A DNA stretch of 64,000 nt from Streptomyces sp. GQFP (GTDB lineage: Bacteria; Actinomycetota; Actinomycetes; Streptomycetales; Streptomycetaceae): positions 3,906,001 to 3,970,000 of the forward strand of contig NZ_CP089312.1 of NCBI RefSeq assembly GCF_021545335.1, given 5' to 3'. A program made the position numbers and the translations under genes. The notes below the pieces were generated by a model, which did no database searches, was not told where the DNA came from, and worked only from the letters and a program-made list of their open reading frames with translations. Of this stretch, positions 41,249-49,392 are shown one piece after another. Numbering within the stretch: position 1 is the stretch's first letter; each line of letters opens with the position of its first letter.

Positions 41249-42157
41249 TTACGGCGTGAGGCCCCGGACCAGCAGGTCCAGCAGCGCACACACGAAAAGA
41301 GCGATCCCGATGAACCCGTTGACGCTGAAGAACGCTCTGTTGAGCCGCGACAGGTCGGTCGGCTTGACGATGTTGTGCTCGTACAGGAACGCGCCCGCGA
41401 CGATCACCAGGCCGACCCAGAGGAACGTACCGGCGTCGGTGGCGACCGCGTACCAGGCCAGGAGTGTCATGGTGACGGTGTGGCAGGCGCGCGCGCCCCA
41501 CACCGCCGCCGGGATGCCGAAGCGCGCGGGCACCGACATCACGCCGGTCTCGCGGTCCGTCTCGACGTCCTGGCAGGCGTAGATCAGGTCGAAGCCGCCG
41601 ATCCAGATGCCGACGGCGAGGCCGAGGATGACCGCGTCCCAGGACCACTCCCCCGTGATCGCCAGCCAGCCGCCGACCGGGCCCATGGCCTGGGCGAGAC
41701 CCAGTATGGCCTGCGGGAAGTTCGTGAACCGCTTGCCGTACGGGTACACGACCATCGGGATCACGGCGACGGGGGCGAGGGCCAGGCAGAGGGGGTTCAG
41801 GAGGGCCGCCGAGCCCAGGAAGATCACGACGGCGATCAGCGCGCCGGTCCAGGCGTGCTTCACCGACATCGCGCCGGTCACCAGCTCGCGGTGGGCCGTA
41901 CGCGGGTTACGGGCGTCGATCTCGCGGTCGATGATCCGGTTGACGGCCATCGCGAACGTCCGCAGGCCGACCATGCAGATCGTGACGAGCAGCAGCCTGC
42001 CCCAGTGGATGTTCTTGTCCGCCTGGAACATCGCCGTGAGCGCGGCGATGTAGGCGAAGGGCAGCGCGAAGATCGAGTGCTCGATCATGACCAGGCGCAG
42101 GAACGCTTTGGTCCGGCCCGGCTGGGGCAGTGCAGCGGATGCAGAAGCAGAACTCAC
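41249..42157 (-). CDS. mqnP: MqnP, UbiA-like prenyltransferase for menaquinone
   Basis: A 302-residue membrane prenyltransferase with about eight helices. Asp-rich motifs are NRIIDREIDARNPRTA and DVETDRETGVMS. In the futalosine route it attaches the polyprenyl tail to the dihydroxynaphthoate ring. Start GTG 42157 overlaps the UbiD gene's stop (GTGA) with AAGGAA upstream; the frame extending to 42262 overlaps ubiD and is not used. Translational coupling to the decarboxylase supports consecutive action. Confidence 0.9.
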   Translation of the reverse strand: MSSASASAALPQPGRTKAFLRLVMIEHSIFALPFAYIAALTAMFQADKNIHWGRLLLVTICMVGLRTFAMAVNRIIDREIDARNPRTAHRELVTGAMSVKHAWTGALIAVVIFLGSAALLNPLCLALAPVAVIPMVVYPYGKRFTNFPQAILGLAQAMGPVGGWLAITGEWSWDAVILGLAVGIWIGGFDLIYACQDVETDRETGVMSVPARFGIPAAVWGARACHTVTMTLLAWYAVATDAGTFLWVGLVIVAGAFLYEHNIVKPTDLSRLNRAFFSVNGFIGIALFVCALLDLLVRGLTP

Positions 42158-43611
42158 AGTCCGTATTCCTTCCAGCGTCTGTCGACCGTCGCCGCCGTCT
42201 CCGGGTCGGACACCACCATCTCCGGCCAGCCGCCGTCCCGTGTATAGCCCTCCTCGGGCCATTTCCGGGTCGCGTCGATGCCCGCCTTGCCGCCCCAGAA
42301 CTGCTGGTAGGAGGCGTGGTCGAGGTGGTCGACGGGGCCTTCGGCCACCGTCAGGTCGCGGGCGTAGTCGGTGTTTCCGAGGGCCCGCCAGGCGACTTCG
42401 TGCAGGTCGTGGACGTCGCAGTCCGAGTCGACGACCACGATGAGCTTGGTCAGGGACATCATGTGGGCGCCCCAGACCGCGTGCATGACCTTCTGTGCGT
42501 GCTTCGGGTACTTCTTGTCGATCGCGACGATCGCGCAGTTGTGGAAGCCGCCCGCCTCGGGGAGGTGGTAGTCCACGATGTCCGGGACGATGATCTTCAG
42601 GAGCGGGAGGAAGAAGCGCTCCGTGGCCCGGCCCAGCGGGCCGTCCTCCGTCGGCGGCCTGCCGACGACGATCGACTGGAGCAGCGGTCGCCGCCGCATG
42701 GTCACGCAGTCGATGGTGAGCGCCGGGAAAGGCTCCTGCGGGGTGTAGAAACCCGTGTGGTCACCGAACGGACCCTCAGGCAGCATCTCCCCCGGTTCCA
42801 GCCAGCCCTCCAGCACGACCTCCGCCTGCGCCGGCACCTGCAGGGGCACCGTCTTGCAGTCGACCATCTCGATCCGCTTGCCCGCGATGAACCCGGCGAA
42901 CAGATATTCGTCGATGTCACCGGGGAGGGGTGCGGTGGACGCGTACGTCACGGCGGGCGGACACCCGAACGCGATGGCGACCGGCAGCCGCTCGCCCTTG
43001 CGCGCGGCGACCTGGTAGTGGTTCCGGCTGTCCTTGTGGATCTGCCAGTGCATACCGATCGTGCGCTTGTCGTGCCGCTGGAGGCGGTAGAGCCCGAGGT
43101 TGCGTACGCCGTTCTCCGGGTCCTTGGTGTGCGTCAGCCCCAGGTTGAAGAAGGAGCCGCCGTCCTGCGGCCACGTGAACAGGGCGGGCAGTCGGTCGAG
43201 GTCCACCTCGTCGCCCTTGAGGACGACCTCCTGCACCGGCGCGTTGTCGGACTTCACCTTCTTCGGCGGTACGTGCGTCATCGCGCCGAGCTTGCCAAAG
43301 GCCTCGCGCACGCCCACGAACCCGTGCGGCAGCTCGGGCTTCAGCAGCCCGCCGATCTTGTCGCTGATGTCCTCGTACGACGTCAGTCCGAGGGATTTCA
43401 GCAGCCTGCGGTCGGTGCCGAACACGTTCATCGCCAGCGGCATCGCCGACCCGCGCACGTTCTCGAAGAGCAGCGCGGGCCCGCCTGCCTTCTGCACCCG
43501 GTCGACGATCTCCCCGACCTCCAGGTACGGGTCCACCTCGGCCTTGATGCGCTTGAGGTCACCCTCGCGCTCCAGCGCCCTGAGCAGGGAGCGAAGATCG
43601 TCGTAAGCCAT
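42154..43611 (-). CDS. UbiD family menaquinone biosynthesis decarboxylase
   Basis: A 485-residue prFMN-dependent decarboxylase. The family is seen in MAYDDLRSLLRALEREGDLK, DPYLEVGEIVDRV, GGPALLFENVRGS, EGPFGDHTGFY (active-site region) and HDLHEVAWRALGNTDYARDL. It should decarboxylate the prenylated dihydroxynaphthoate (called mqnL by some authors). The cofactor maker UbiX and prenyltransferase MqnP are encoded just downstream on the same strand. The start is ATG 43611. Confidence 0.9.
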   Translation of the reverse strand: MAYDDLRSLLRALEREGDLKRIKAEVDPYLEVGEIVDRVQKAGGPALLFENVRGSAMPLAMNVFGTDRRLLKSLGLTSYEDISDKIGGLLKPELPHGFVGVREAFGKLGAMTHVPPKKVKSDNAPVQEVVLKGDEVDLDRLPALFTWPQDGGSFFNLGLTHTKDPENGVRNLGLYRLQRHDKRTIGMHWQIHKDSRNHYQVAARKGERLPVAIAFGCPPAVTYASTAPLPGDIDEYLFAGFIAGKRIEMVDCKTVPLQVPAQAEVVLEGWLEPGEMLPEGPFGDHTGFYTPQEPFPALTIDCVTMRRRPLLQSIVVGRPPTEDGPLGRATERFFLPLLKIIVPDIVDYHLPEAGGFHNCAIVAIDKKYPKHAQKVMHAVWGAHMMSLTKLIVVVDSDCDVHDLHEVAWRALGNTDYARDLTVAEGPVDHLDHASYQQFWGGKAGIDATRKWPEEGYTRDGGWPEMVVSDPETAATVDRRWKEYGL

Positions 43612-43707
43612 GCGTTCCAGTATCCGTTACGGACTACCCTGGACCCGTCAGCGGGGGCCGGACGCGACCGTCAGCGCGCCCGGACAGCGACTCAAGGGGA
43701 CCGATAC

Positions 43708-44106
43708 ATGCTCCGGGTGCTGCTCATCCTGGTGCCTCTCGCACTGAGCATCTACGCGTTCATCGACTGCGTCACCACGCAGGAGAAGGACGTCCGCTTC
43801 ATGCCCAAGCCCGTATGGGCCCTGCTCATCCTGCTGTTCCCGCTGGTCGGCTCCATCTCCTGGCTGATCATCGGCCGCGACCGCGCCACCTCCCGGCGCA
43901 TGGGCTCCGCCTCGGGCGGCCAGTGGGTCGCCCCGGACGACAACCCGGAGTTCCTGAAGTCCCTCAAGGACGAGAAGGCCGAGAAATCCGACCCCGCCGA
44001 GCCGGTGGAGGACGACGACACCCACCTCCGCGACTGGGAGGCCGACCTGCGCCGCCGCGAGGAGGAACTGAAGCGCAAGGAGAACGGAGAGGAGCCGAAG
44101 GACTGA
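43708..44106 (+). CDS. PLDc_N domain membrane protein
   Basis: A 132-residue protein with two transmembrane helices in the phospholipase D N-terminal (PLDc_N) arrangement: LRVLLILVPLALSIYAFIDC and KPVWALLILLFPLVGSISWL, then GRDR. A charged coiled-coil tail follows. AAGGGGA precedes ATG 43708. There is no catalytic HKD motif, so it is not an enzyme. It is divergent from ubiD; function unknown. Confidence 0.8.
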   Translation: MLRVLLILVPLALSIYAFIDCVTTQEKDVRFMPKPVWALLILLFPLVGSISWLIIGRDRATSRRMGSASGGQWVAPDDNPEFLKSLKDEKAEKSDPAEPVEDDDTHLRDWEADLRRREEELKRKENGEEPKD

Positions 44107-44217
44107 TGCCCACGGGGGCTGCCGGCAGCCCCCGTACAAGCTGTACGCCGACGAGCCCCCCGAAGCGGACAATGCGCCCCTGGGCCAGAGGGGACGGGGG
44201 CCGGACACTTACCTCGC

Positions 44218-45603
44218 ATGACGACTGCTCCCGCCGGCACCACCAGTCCCCCACCTGCCCCCGCGTACGGCGACAAGGTCATCGCCGTGGAGACGGCGGG
44301 CTCGGAACCCATTCCGGACGCCGAACGGCACGGCGGTCCGCTCCAGTTGCTCTGGACCTGGGCCTCGCCGAACATCGAGTTCGCGACCGTCTACATCGGT
44401 GTGATCTCGGTCCTCTTCTTCGGGCTGAACTTCTGGCAGGCGTCCGCGGCCCTGCTGCTGGGCACCGCGCTCGGTTCGCTGACGCACGGGATCCTCTCGC
44501 TCGACGGGCCCCGGTTCGGCGTACCGCAGATGGCGATCGGCCGGTTCGCCTTCGGGTTCCAGGGGAATCTGCTGCCCGCCGGTGTGAACGCGCTTGTCGC
44601 GGGCGTCGGTTGGTTCGCCGTCAACAGTGTGAGCGCCGCTTTCGCGCTCAACACGCTGACCGGACTGCGTCCGCTCCCCTCTCTGTTGCTGGTGGTGGCG
44701 GCGGAGATCGTGATCGGCTTCATCGGCCACAACTTCGTCCACGCCTTCGAGAAGTACGCGTTCCCGGCGCTGGCGGTCGTGTTCCTGCTGGCCGGTGTCT
44801 GGACGTTCAAGGAGGCGGACCTGGGCGCGCCGGGCGCGGGCGGCGGTATCGGCGGGTTCCTGCTGGCGTTCAGCGCGGCCTGGGGGTACACGGCCGGCTG
44901 GAACCCGGGTGCCTCGGACTACTCCCGCTACCTTCCCCGTACGGCCGACCGCTTCCGGACCGTGCTCTACCCGGCGGTGGGCCTGTTCGTGTCCGTCGCC
45001 GTCGTGGCGCTGATCGGCGCGGCCTCGGCGACGATCGTCGCTCCCGAGGGCGCGTCCCCGACGGGGGCCTTCACGGGTCATCTCCCGGGCTGGCTCAGCA
45101 ACTTGGTGCTGCTCGCGATCATCCTGGGCGCGGTCTCGGCGAACGCCATCAACGTCTACTCGTCGGCGATGTCGATCACCTCTCTGGGGTTGCGACTGCC
45201 CGTCTGGCTGGGACGGAGCGCGATCGTCGTGCTGTGCGGGCTCGCGGGTACGGCGGCGGCCTGGTCGGCGCTGGAGGACGCGGGGCACGCGTACGAGGCG
45301 TTTCTGCTGGTGATCGCCTACTGGGTGGGGCCGTGGCTCGGTGTGGTGCTGGTGGAGCGGTGGCTTCAGGCGCGGACGCCGGTGGAGACGCTGGAAGCGC
45401 GGCTGTCCGACCGGTCCTTCGCCAACTGGCCTGGGATCGGCGCCCTGTTGGCGGGCATCGCGGTGTCGGTGCCGCTCTTCTCGAACCAGGAGAAGTACGT
45501 GGGCTGGGTGCCGGAACAGTGGCCGGCCTTCGGTGACATCACGTGCCTGGTGGGGTTCGCGGTGAGTGCGGCGCTGTACCGGGTGCTGCGGCGGGCGGAC
45601 TGA
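44218..45603 (+). CDS. NCS1 family purine/cytosine permease
   Basis: A 461-residue transporter with about 12 hydrophobic helices. The NCS1 signature region reads GPRFGVPQMAIGRFAFGFQG; NSVSAAFALNTLTG and WGYTAGWNPGASDYSRYLPR are also characteristic. It should import a nucleobase or related heterocycle with a cation. The ATG at 44218 lacks a clear ribosome binding site. Substrate choice cannot be read from sequence. Confidence 0.9.
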   Translation: MTTAPAGTTSPPPAPAYGDKVIAVETAGSEPIPDAERHGGPLQLLWTWASPNIEFATVYIGVISVLFFGLNFWQASAALLLGTALGSLTHGILSLDGPRFGVPQMAIGRFAFGFQGNLLPAGVNALVAGVGWFAVNSVSAAFALNTLTGLRPLPSLLLVVAAEIVIGFIGHNFVHAFEKYAFPALAVVFLLAGVWTFKEADLGAPGAGGGIGGFLLAFSAAWGYTAGWNPGASDYSRYLPRTADRFRTVLYPAVGLFVSVAVVALIGAASATIVAPEGASPTGAFTGHLPGWLSNLVLLAIILGAVSANAINVYSSAMSITSLGLRLPVWLGRSAIVVLCGLAGTAAAWSALEDAGHAYEAFLLVIAYWVGPWLGVVLVERWLQARTPVETLEARLSDRSFANWPGIGALLAGIAVSVPLFSNQEKYVGWVPEQWPAFGDITCLVGFAVSAALYRVLRRAD

Positions 45604-45669
45604 GCTCCGCTCACGAACGGCCGGGCGTACATCCCCCACACGCCCGGCGCGCTTGATCGGTTGTCTCGG

Positions 45670-45754
45670 TCGAGCGTCTGCCCCGACTGAGCCTCTACCC
45701 CAACTGAGCCTCTACCCCAACTGAGCCTCTGCCTCAATTGAGCCTCTGCCTCAA
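45670..45754. repeat. Tandem array of 17-bp units
   Basis: Five head-to-tail 17-base units in the gap after the permease gene: a degenerate TCGAGCGTCTGCCCCGA, two identical CTGAGCCTCTACCCCAA, then CTGAGCCTCTGCCTCAA and TTGAGCCTCTGCCTCAA, with a partial sixth. There are no spacers, so it is not CRISPR. The unit length is not a multiple of three and the array is non-coding. Confidence 0.85.
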
Positions 45755-45827
45755 CCGAGAGTCATGCGCACGTCATTCTTAGGTCAGGAGCCGCCTCGTC
45801 GCGGTTCGAGAACGCGGACCGGAAGGC

Positions 45828-47618
45828 TCACACACCGCTCAGCATCGGCAGCGACGACAGGTGCTCCTCCGGGACGTCGAAGGCCTGCGTCAGGGTGCTG
45901 AGGTGCGGGGCGAGCCGGGTCGTCAGGGTGTTCAGGGTCGCCGGGATCGCGCGGACCTGGTCGGCGGTGAGGGCCTGTTCGGCGAGCAGCAGACCGCTGC
46001 GGGCGCTGACCTGGCGGAGCAGGAAGAGCGCGCCGAGGTCCTCCAGGACGGCACGTGTGATCGGGTCGGAGACGCGGGCGCAAGCAGTGAGTAAGGCGTC
46101 GGCGGCCTGGCCGACCGCGTACACCTCGACGAGGTTCAGGGCGGCGTCGGACGCGTTGTTCCAGCGGCCGAGGGCGTCGCCGCCGTCTCCGCCGCGCAGG
46201 TCGCGCCGGGCGGCGAGGTGCCAGTAGCGCTCGGCGGCGGTGAGGGCACGGCGCAGCAGGCCGGGGTCGGTGAGCGGTTCGTCGCCGGTGGCGGGGACGG
46301 GCTCGGGCGCCAGCTCGTGGCCGAAGATCATCTCGGCACCGGCCTTGCACCAGATCGCCAGGTTGTCGCCCTCGGCGGTGATCGCGCCGTCCATGTTGCC
46401 GGCCAGGTCGGCGAGCCCGTTCACGAGGAACAGCCCGCGCGCGCCGCACCGTTCCCGGCTCTCGGTCGCTATCTCGCGGGCCTGCCAGGTGACCCACCCC
46501 TTGGTGACGGCGACCAGCCGTTCGGCGTCCGCGCGGCCCTCGGGCGTGTGGGTGACCCAGCGTTCGGTGGCCGCCCGGTGGAGGAAGGTCATGGCGTAGG
46601 CGGTGGCGGTGTGGTCGAGGAGGCGGGAGTGGTGGCTGCGATGGGCGGCGAGCGGGACGCGCTGCCCGGCGACCGGCCCGGAGATGTGCCGGGTGTAGGA
46701 GTACCGGACGGCTATGGCGAGTGCCGTACGGGCCACTCCGAGCCCGCTCGCACTCATGCACAGCTTGCCCGCCGTGACTCTGCTGATGGCGTGGATGAAC
46801 CGTTTTCGCGGACTGCCGACGGAGCTGACGAGGGATCCGTCGGGCAGGAGCTGTCCGTGGGCACCCTGGATGAGGGCGCTGCGGGGCAGCCGTACCTGGT
46901 CGAAGTTGGTGGCGCAGTGGTCCACCGAGGTGCCGATGCGCTCGGGCAGCTGGGTGACGGTGATGCCGGGCAGGGTGCCGTACTCGTCGCTCAGCGGGGT
47001 GAGGAAGAGGAAGGCGCCCAGGTACTTGTCGTCGACGATGAGCCGCGCGGCGACCACAGCGGTCTTGGGGCCGCCCGAGGAACTGGTGTTGGGCATGTAC
47101 TTCTGCGCCCCGGGGTGCGGGGTGTGGAGCACGAACTCGTCGTTCTCCCGGTCGTAGCGGGCTACGGTCTCCAGCGCCGGTACGTCGTTCCCGTGCGCGC
47201 GCTCGGTGCACAGGAACGTGCCCATGCGCGTCATGGAGGTGAAGTCCGTCAACTCGCGGGGCGGGGACACCTTGTCGTCGACGACGCTGCCGAGGAAAAG
47301 GTTGTAGTGAATCCCGGCCACGGTGACGGTGGCGCCGTCCACCGGGCAGGTCCACTCGTGCAACGCCGCAAGTCCGCGCGGGTCACTGGCGAATTCCTCG
47401 GGCGAGGAAACCTCGTCGTTCAGCGCTCGCAGCCGTTCGTAGGCGAGCTGCCAGCGTTGCTGGGTCCCGAGTCCGGGACGGTACCGGAACAGGTCGTTCG
47501 AGACCGCCTTGCGCCAGCGGCCGTGGATCTTGTTTCCGTCCGAACCGTCGCGGAAGAGGAGGCTCGTGATGGTGGCTTGATCGAGGACTGGATGGGGTGT
47601 GCGTGTCTCGGTGGTCAT
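45828..47618 (-). CDS. Acyl-CoA dehydrogenase/oxidase family protein
   Basis: A 596-residue flavoprotein of the acyl-CoA dehydrogenase superfamily with an extended C-terminal region like acyl-CoA oxidases. Recognisable parts are FTSMTRMGTFLCTERAHGND, the middle beta domain (FVLHTPHPGAQKYMPNTSSS), and the helical FAD-contact regions (RTALAIAVRYSYTRHISG, ITAEGDNLAIWCKAGAEMIF). ATG 47618 is the likely start; the longer frame to 47699 adds atypical residues. It should oxidise an acyl-CoA at the alpha-beta bond. The substrate is unknown. Confidence 0.82.
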   Translation of the reverse strand: MTTETRTPHPVLDQATITSLLFRDGSDGNKIHGRWRKAVSNDLFRYRPGLGTQQRWQLAYERLRALNDEVSSPEEFASDPRGLAALHEWTCPVDGATVTVAGIHYNLFLGSVVDDKVSPPRELTDFTSMTRMGTFLCTERAHGNDVPALETVARYDRENDEFVLHTPHPGAQKYMPNTSSSGGPKTAVVAARLIVDDKYLGAFLFLTPLSDEYGTLPGITVTQLPERIGTSVDHCATNFDQVRLPRSALIQGAHGQLLPDGSLVSSVGSPRKRFIHAISRVTAGKLCMSASGLGVARTALAIAVRYSYTRHISGPVAGQRVPLAAHRSHHSRLLDHTATAYAMTFLHRAATERWVTHTPEGRADAERLVAVTKGWVTWQAREIATESRERCGARGLFLVNGLADLAGNMDGAITAEGDNLAIWCKAGAEMIFGHELAPEPVPATGDEPLTDPGLLRRALTAAERYWHLAARRDLRGGDGGDALGRWNNASDAALNLVEVYAVGQAADALLTACARVSDPITRAVLEDLGALFLLRQVSARSGLLLAEQALTADQVRAIPATLNTLTTRLAPHLSTLTQAFDVPEEHLSSLPMLSGV

Positions 47619-48151
47619 GATGATCAAGATGCCCATTGTGCTTCTAGGATCAACCAATAGTGACCAGGAGCACTTCAGAAATTGCCGAATATGCGGCATT
47701 AATGGACAGGAATCGGCCGAAGTGCGGCAGTGGCGATTAGACCGCCTTCGAACGCCAGATCGACCTTCACGGGGGTCCGGATTTCGCTAACCGGAATCCA
47801 GTTCGAGTGAATCGGAACGCGGGATTCCAGAGTGGCCCGTGGTGTCATCGACAGGTTCGTTCGAGGGGCGGAACGGAACGGATCCGGGGCGGATCCACCG
47901 CCTCCGGGCCTGTCCGACGCCAGCCGGATACCGGTCGGATGTCGGCCGGAATCCGTATTGCTGATGGGCGTTGCCGGTGAGTGCTGTCGATGGGCGTTGG
48001 CGGTGGGCGTTTGCCGACGGGCGTTGTCGGTGGACGTGGGTCGGCGTGGGTGGGCGTTTGCCGGTGGGCGGCTTGTAACGCTTTTCGGATCTCCGTCCAA
48101 GAACAGGTGAAGAGCGAAGGCCGCTACGAGCAGGACGCGAAGGAGATGCCA
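47619..48151. promoter_or_regulatory. Long upstream region of the ECF sigma operon
   Basis: A 530-base gap. Its first half (47620-47800) is relatively AT-rich and holds the promoter side of the acyl-CoA dehydrogenase gene. From 47965 to 48070 a degenerate motif, (T/C)GGGCGTT, recurs at 47965, 47991, 48004, 48018 and 48051, with a partial copy at 48064, mostly 13-14 bases apart. TGTAAC (48074-48079), 14 bases and CGTC (48094-48097) resemble an ECF-type promoter and would allow autoregulation. Confidence 0.4.
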
Positions 48152-48766
48152 GTGGATGGTGCGGAGGCGGAAAGGTTACGGAGTGGGCCCTCCGATGCCG
48201 TCCATGACCCGGCGCTCTTCGAGGCGTTCTACCGGCGTCATGTCGACGCCGTGCTGCGGTTCGTGGCCCGACGGGTCGACGACCCCCACACGGCGGCCGA
48301 CCTGACGGCCGAGATCTTCCTCGCGGTGCTCGACTCGGCCCACACGTACAAACCGCGCCTGGGCAGCGAGACGGCCTGGCTGTACGGGATCGCGCGCAAC
48401 GTCGTGTCGTCGGAGCGGCGCCGGGTCGCCCGGGAGGCGGAGCGGGACCGTCGGTTCTCCGGGCGGCGGCTGCTGGAGGCCGACGACATCGCCCGCATCG
48501 AGGACAGGCTCGACGCGGAGAGTCCGGGTCGACGCGCACTGGCCGCTCTCGAACGGCTCCCCGAGGGCGAGCGGGCCGTCCTGGAGCTGATCGTGGTGGA
48601 CCAGCTCACGATCCCGGAGGCGGCGTCCGCGCTGGGCATCCGCCCGGTCACGGCCAGGGTCCGACTGCACCGGGCGCGGAAGGCGCTGCGCGGGGAGGCG
48701 GGCCGGAGGGCTGTAGAGACGACGCCGGACACATCACTGCTGTACGTCAGGAAGGGCGAGGCATGA
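48152..48766 (+). CDS. ECF RNA polymerase sigma factor
   Basis: A 204-residue sigma70-family ECF factor. Region 2 reads FEAFYRRHVDAVLRFVARRV and PHTAADLTAEIFLAVL, and region 4 ERLPEGERAVLELIVVDQLT followed by a helix-turn-helix (IPEAASALGIRPVTARVRLH). GTG 48152 is the best start because AAGGAG ends six bases before it; GTG 48107 and ATG 48146 are alternatives. The stop overlaps the next gene (ATGA). That product is membrane-anchored and may be the anti-sigma factor. Confidence 0.88.
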   Translation: MDGAEAERLRSGPSDAVHDPALFEAFYRRHVDAVLRFVARRVDDPHTAADLTAEIFLAVLDSAHTYKPRLGSETAWLYGIARNVVSSERRRVAREAERDRRFSGRRLLEADDIARIEDRLDAESPGRRALAALERLPEGERAVLELIVVDQLTIPEAASALGIRPVTARVRLHRARKALRGEAGRRAVETTPDTSLLYVRKGEA

Positions 48767-49392
48767 ACACGAGGAGGACGTCGTTCGAGGACCGGCTGCT
48801 GAAGGAGCTGCAGCGGGAGATCGAGCTGCGGGAGAGCGTGTCGACGGAGGCCGAAACGAGTGAGGGCGGGGCGACCACCTCCGTACGGCGTCTGCTCACC
48901 CCCCGCCGGATCTCCCTCGCCGCAGCGGTCTGTGCGGTGGCCGGGCTCGCCGCGGTGGTCGTGCCCGGTTCACCGACCGACTCGGTGGCGTACGCGGTGG
49001 AGAGCCACGGGGACGGCAGTGTCACGCTCACCCTCCAGGGCGGGATCGACCTCGATGCCCAGTACGACCTCGCGCGGGAACTGCGCCCGAACGGCATCGT
49101 GGTGGACGTGGAGCTGCTCCCGCCCGGGTACACCTGCAAGCCGTGGGGCAAGGCCGCCGCCCTCCGGCTCGTGTCGGTCGGCAAGGACGACATCGTCAGT
49201 GCACCCGTCCACTCCTGGACCGTGCCCGTGCGGGTCACCCTGAGCCGGGGGAACGTGCTGGTCTTCGAGAACAGTGAGGGCAGCGCCGAACCGCAGGCGG
49301 TACACGCATACGAGATCGACCGGTACACGCTCGACTCCTCCACGACCGAGACCGAGTCCGAGCCCTGCGTCCCCGTGAAGCCCACCCCATGA
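48763..49392 (+). CDS. Membrane-anchored partner of the ECF sigma factor
   Basis: A 209-residue protein with a cytoplasmic charged N-terminus (about 45 residues), one transmembrane helix (ISLAAAVCAVAGLAAVVVPG) and an external domain of about 130 residues with two Cys. Its overlap with the sigma gene (ATGA) and topology fit a membrane anti-sigma or sensor, but there is no zinc-binding HxxxCxxC, so it is not a ZAS-type anti-sigma factor. The layout resembles CU044_5270-type proteins often found after Streptomyces ECF genes. It overlaps the acyltransferase gene too, so all three are coupled. Confidence 0.7.
   Translation: MNTRRTSFEDRLLKELQREIELRESVSTEAETSEGGATTSVRRLLTPRRISLAAAVCAVAGLAAVVVPGSPTDSVAYAVESHGDGSVTLTLQGGIDLDAQYDLARELRPNGIVVDVELLPPGYTCKPWGKAAALRLVSVGKDDIVSAPVHSWTVPVRVTLSRGNVLVFENSEGSAEPQAVHAYEIDRYTLDSSTTETESEPCVPVKPTP

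Noticed and set aside
42130..44106. 658-codon plus-strand frame ending with the PLDc_N gene
   Set aside because: Upstream of ATG 43708 it is antisense to ubiD; only the last 132 codons are real.
44209..45639. 476-codon minus-strand frame opposite the permease
   Set aside because: No start signal or domain; the plus-strand product is a standard NCS1 transporter.
45670..45761. Possible CRISPR array
   Set aside because: Units are 17 bases, head to tail, with no spacers and no cas genes nearby.
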